In this document: positions 6,980 through 7,068 of the stretch, in pieces
How positions within the stretch are numbered: position 1 is the first letter of the stretch
Layout: each line of letters starts with the position of its first letter
The notes under the pieces: generated by a model
The model's input: the letters and a program-made list of their open reading frames with translations, nothing else
What the model was told of the DNA's origin: nothing
The model's database searches: none
Program-made: the position numbers and the translations under genes
From: Bacteroides sp.
Lineage (GTDB): Bacteria; Bacteroidota; Bacteroidia; Bacteroidales; SM23-62
DNA length: 7,068 nt
NCBI GenBank assembly: GCA_030667765.1
Contig: DAOUVF010000159.1
Span: 1-7,068 of the forward strand
Reading direction: 5' to 3'

Positions 6980-7068
6980 GCATTTTAAATGGAACCGTCC
7001 GGCAATAGTAGATTTCTTAATCCAATTTGTTTTGGGGAGTGAGAAGTCCGGTTTGGGGATAAATTCCC
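6980..7068 (-). promoter_or_regulatory. Leader region before the first gene, no clear promoter
   Basis: These 89 bases precede the first gene's ATG. The ten bases nearest the start are A/T-rich (TTTAAAATGC on the coding strand) and contain no Shine-Dalgarno motif. A partial match to the Bacteroidetes -7 element (TACTATTG against TAnnTTTG, at 7003-7010) has one mismatch and no matching -33 element, so I do not call a promoter. The coding frame of the first gene continues through this region without a stop, so part or all of it may be coding and the true promoter may lie beyond the window. Confidence 0.3.
7031..7059. repeat. Pair of 8-bp direct repeats, TTTGGGGA, 21 bp apart
   Basis: TTTGGGGA occurs at 7031-7038 and again at 7052-7059. 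The start-to-start distance is 21 bp, about two turns of the helix, which would place two copies of a DNA-binding protein on the same face. The second copy runs into GGGATAAATTCCC (7056-7068), which has short inverted ends (GGGA/TCCC) and is cut by the window edge. It could be an operator, but 8 bp repeated twice can arise by chance, and the spacing is also a whole number of codons in the frame that may be coding here. Confidence 0.3.

Noticed and set aside
7003..7010. TACTATTG as a Bacteroidetes -7 promoter element
   Set aside because: One mismatch to TAnnTTTG and no -33 element at the right distance.

Overview
The window is a compact run of five genes, all on the minus strand, read from the right-hand end to the left. 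In transcription order they encode: a large AAA+ ATPase of the Clp/Lon type (4760-6979), a MoxR-like AAA+ ATPase (3734-4747), a long protein ending in a von Willebrand factor A (VWA) domain with a MIDAS motif (1637-3709), an unrecognised soluble protein (553-1599), and the first 186 residues of a small probable lipoprotein that runs off the left edge (1-560). The gaps are 12, 24 and 37 nt, and the last pair overlaps by 8 nt, so one transcript is likely. No terminator, RNA gene, mobile element or CRISPR array was seen. No non-coding stretch exceeds 89 bases.

Organism: this is a bacterial chromosome-like segment of moderate GC. Hand counts on samples give about 53% in part of the first gene and about 41% in the last two. 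None of the five starts has a recognisable Shine-Dalgarno sequence; the bases before them are A/T-rich instead. That, with the signal-peptide protein at the end, is compatible with Bacteroidetes or a relative, but this is an inference and not proven by the sequence.

How the genes may work together: MoxR ATPase plus VWA protein is a known two-part machine (NorQ/NorD, CbbQ/CbbO, RavA/ViaA, CobS/CobT). In it the VWA protein acts as adaptor and the AAA+ ring remodels or activates a target, often inserting a metal or releasing an inhibitor. Here that pair sits next to a second AAA+ protein that keeps a Clp/Lon-type pore loop, and next to a soluble protein with no family I know.

The most unusual point is that both ATPases keep an intact Walker A, sensor-1 Asn and arginine finger, yet both lack the Walker B aspartate. 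In the large protein the DE pair reads Ala-Asp; in the MoxR protein it reads Met-Glu. The large protein may also carry a first AAA+ domain that has lost its Walker A. Together this suggests a little-described chaperone-like or conflict-type system with altered ATPase cycles. Its substrate cannot be read from the sequence. The overlapping lipoprotein gene hints at, but does not prove, a link with the cell envelope.
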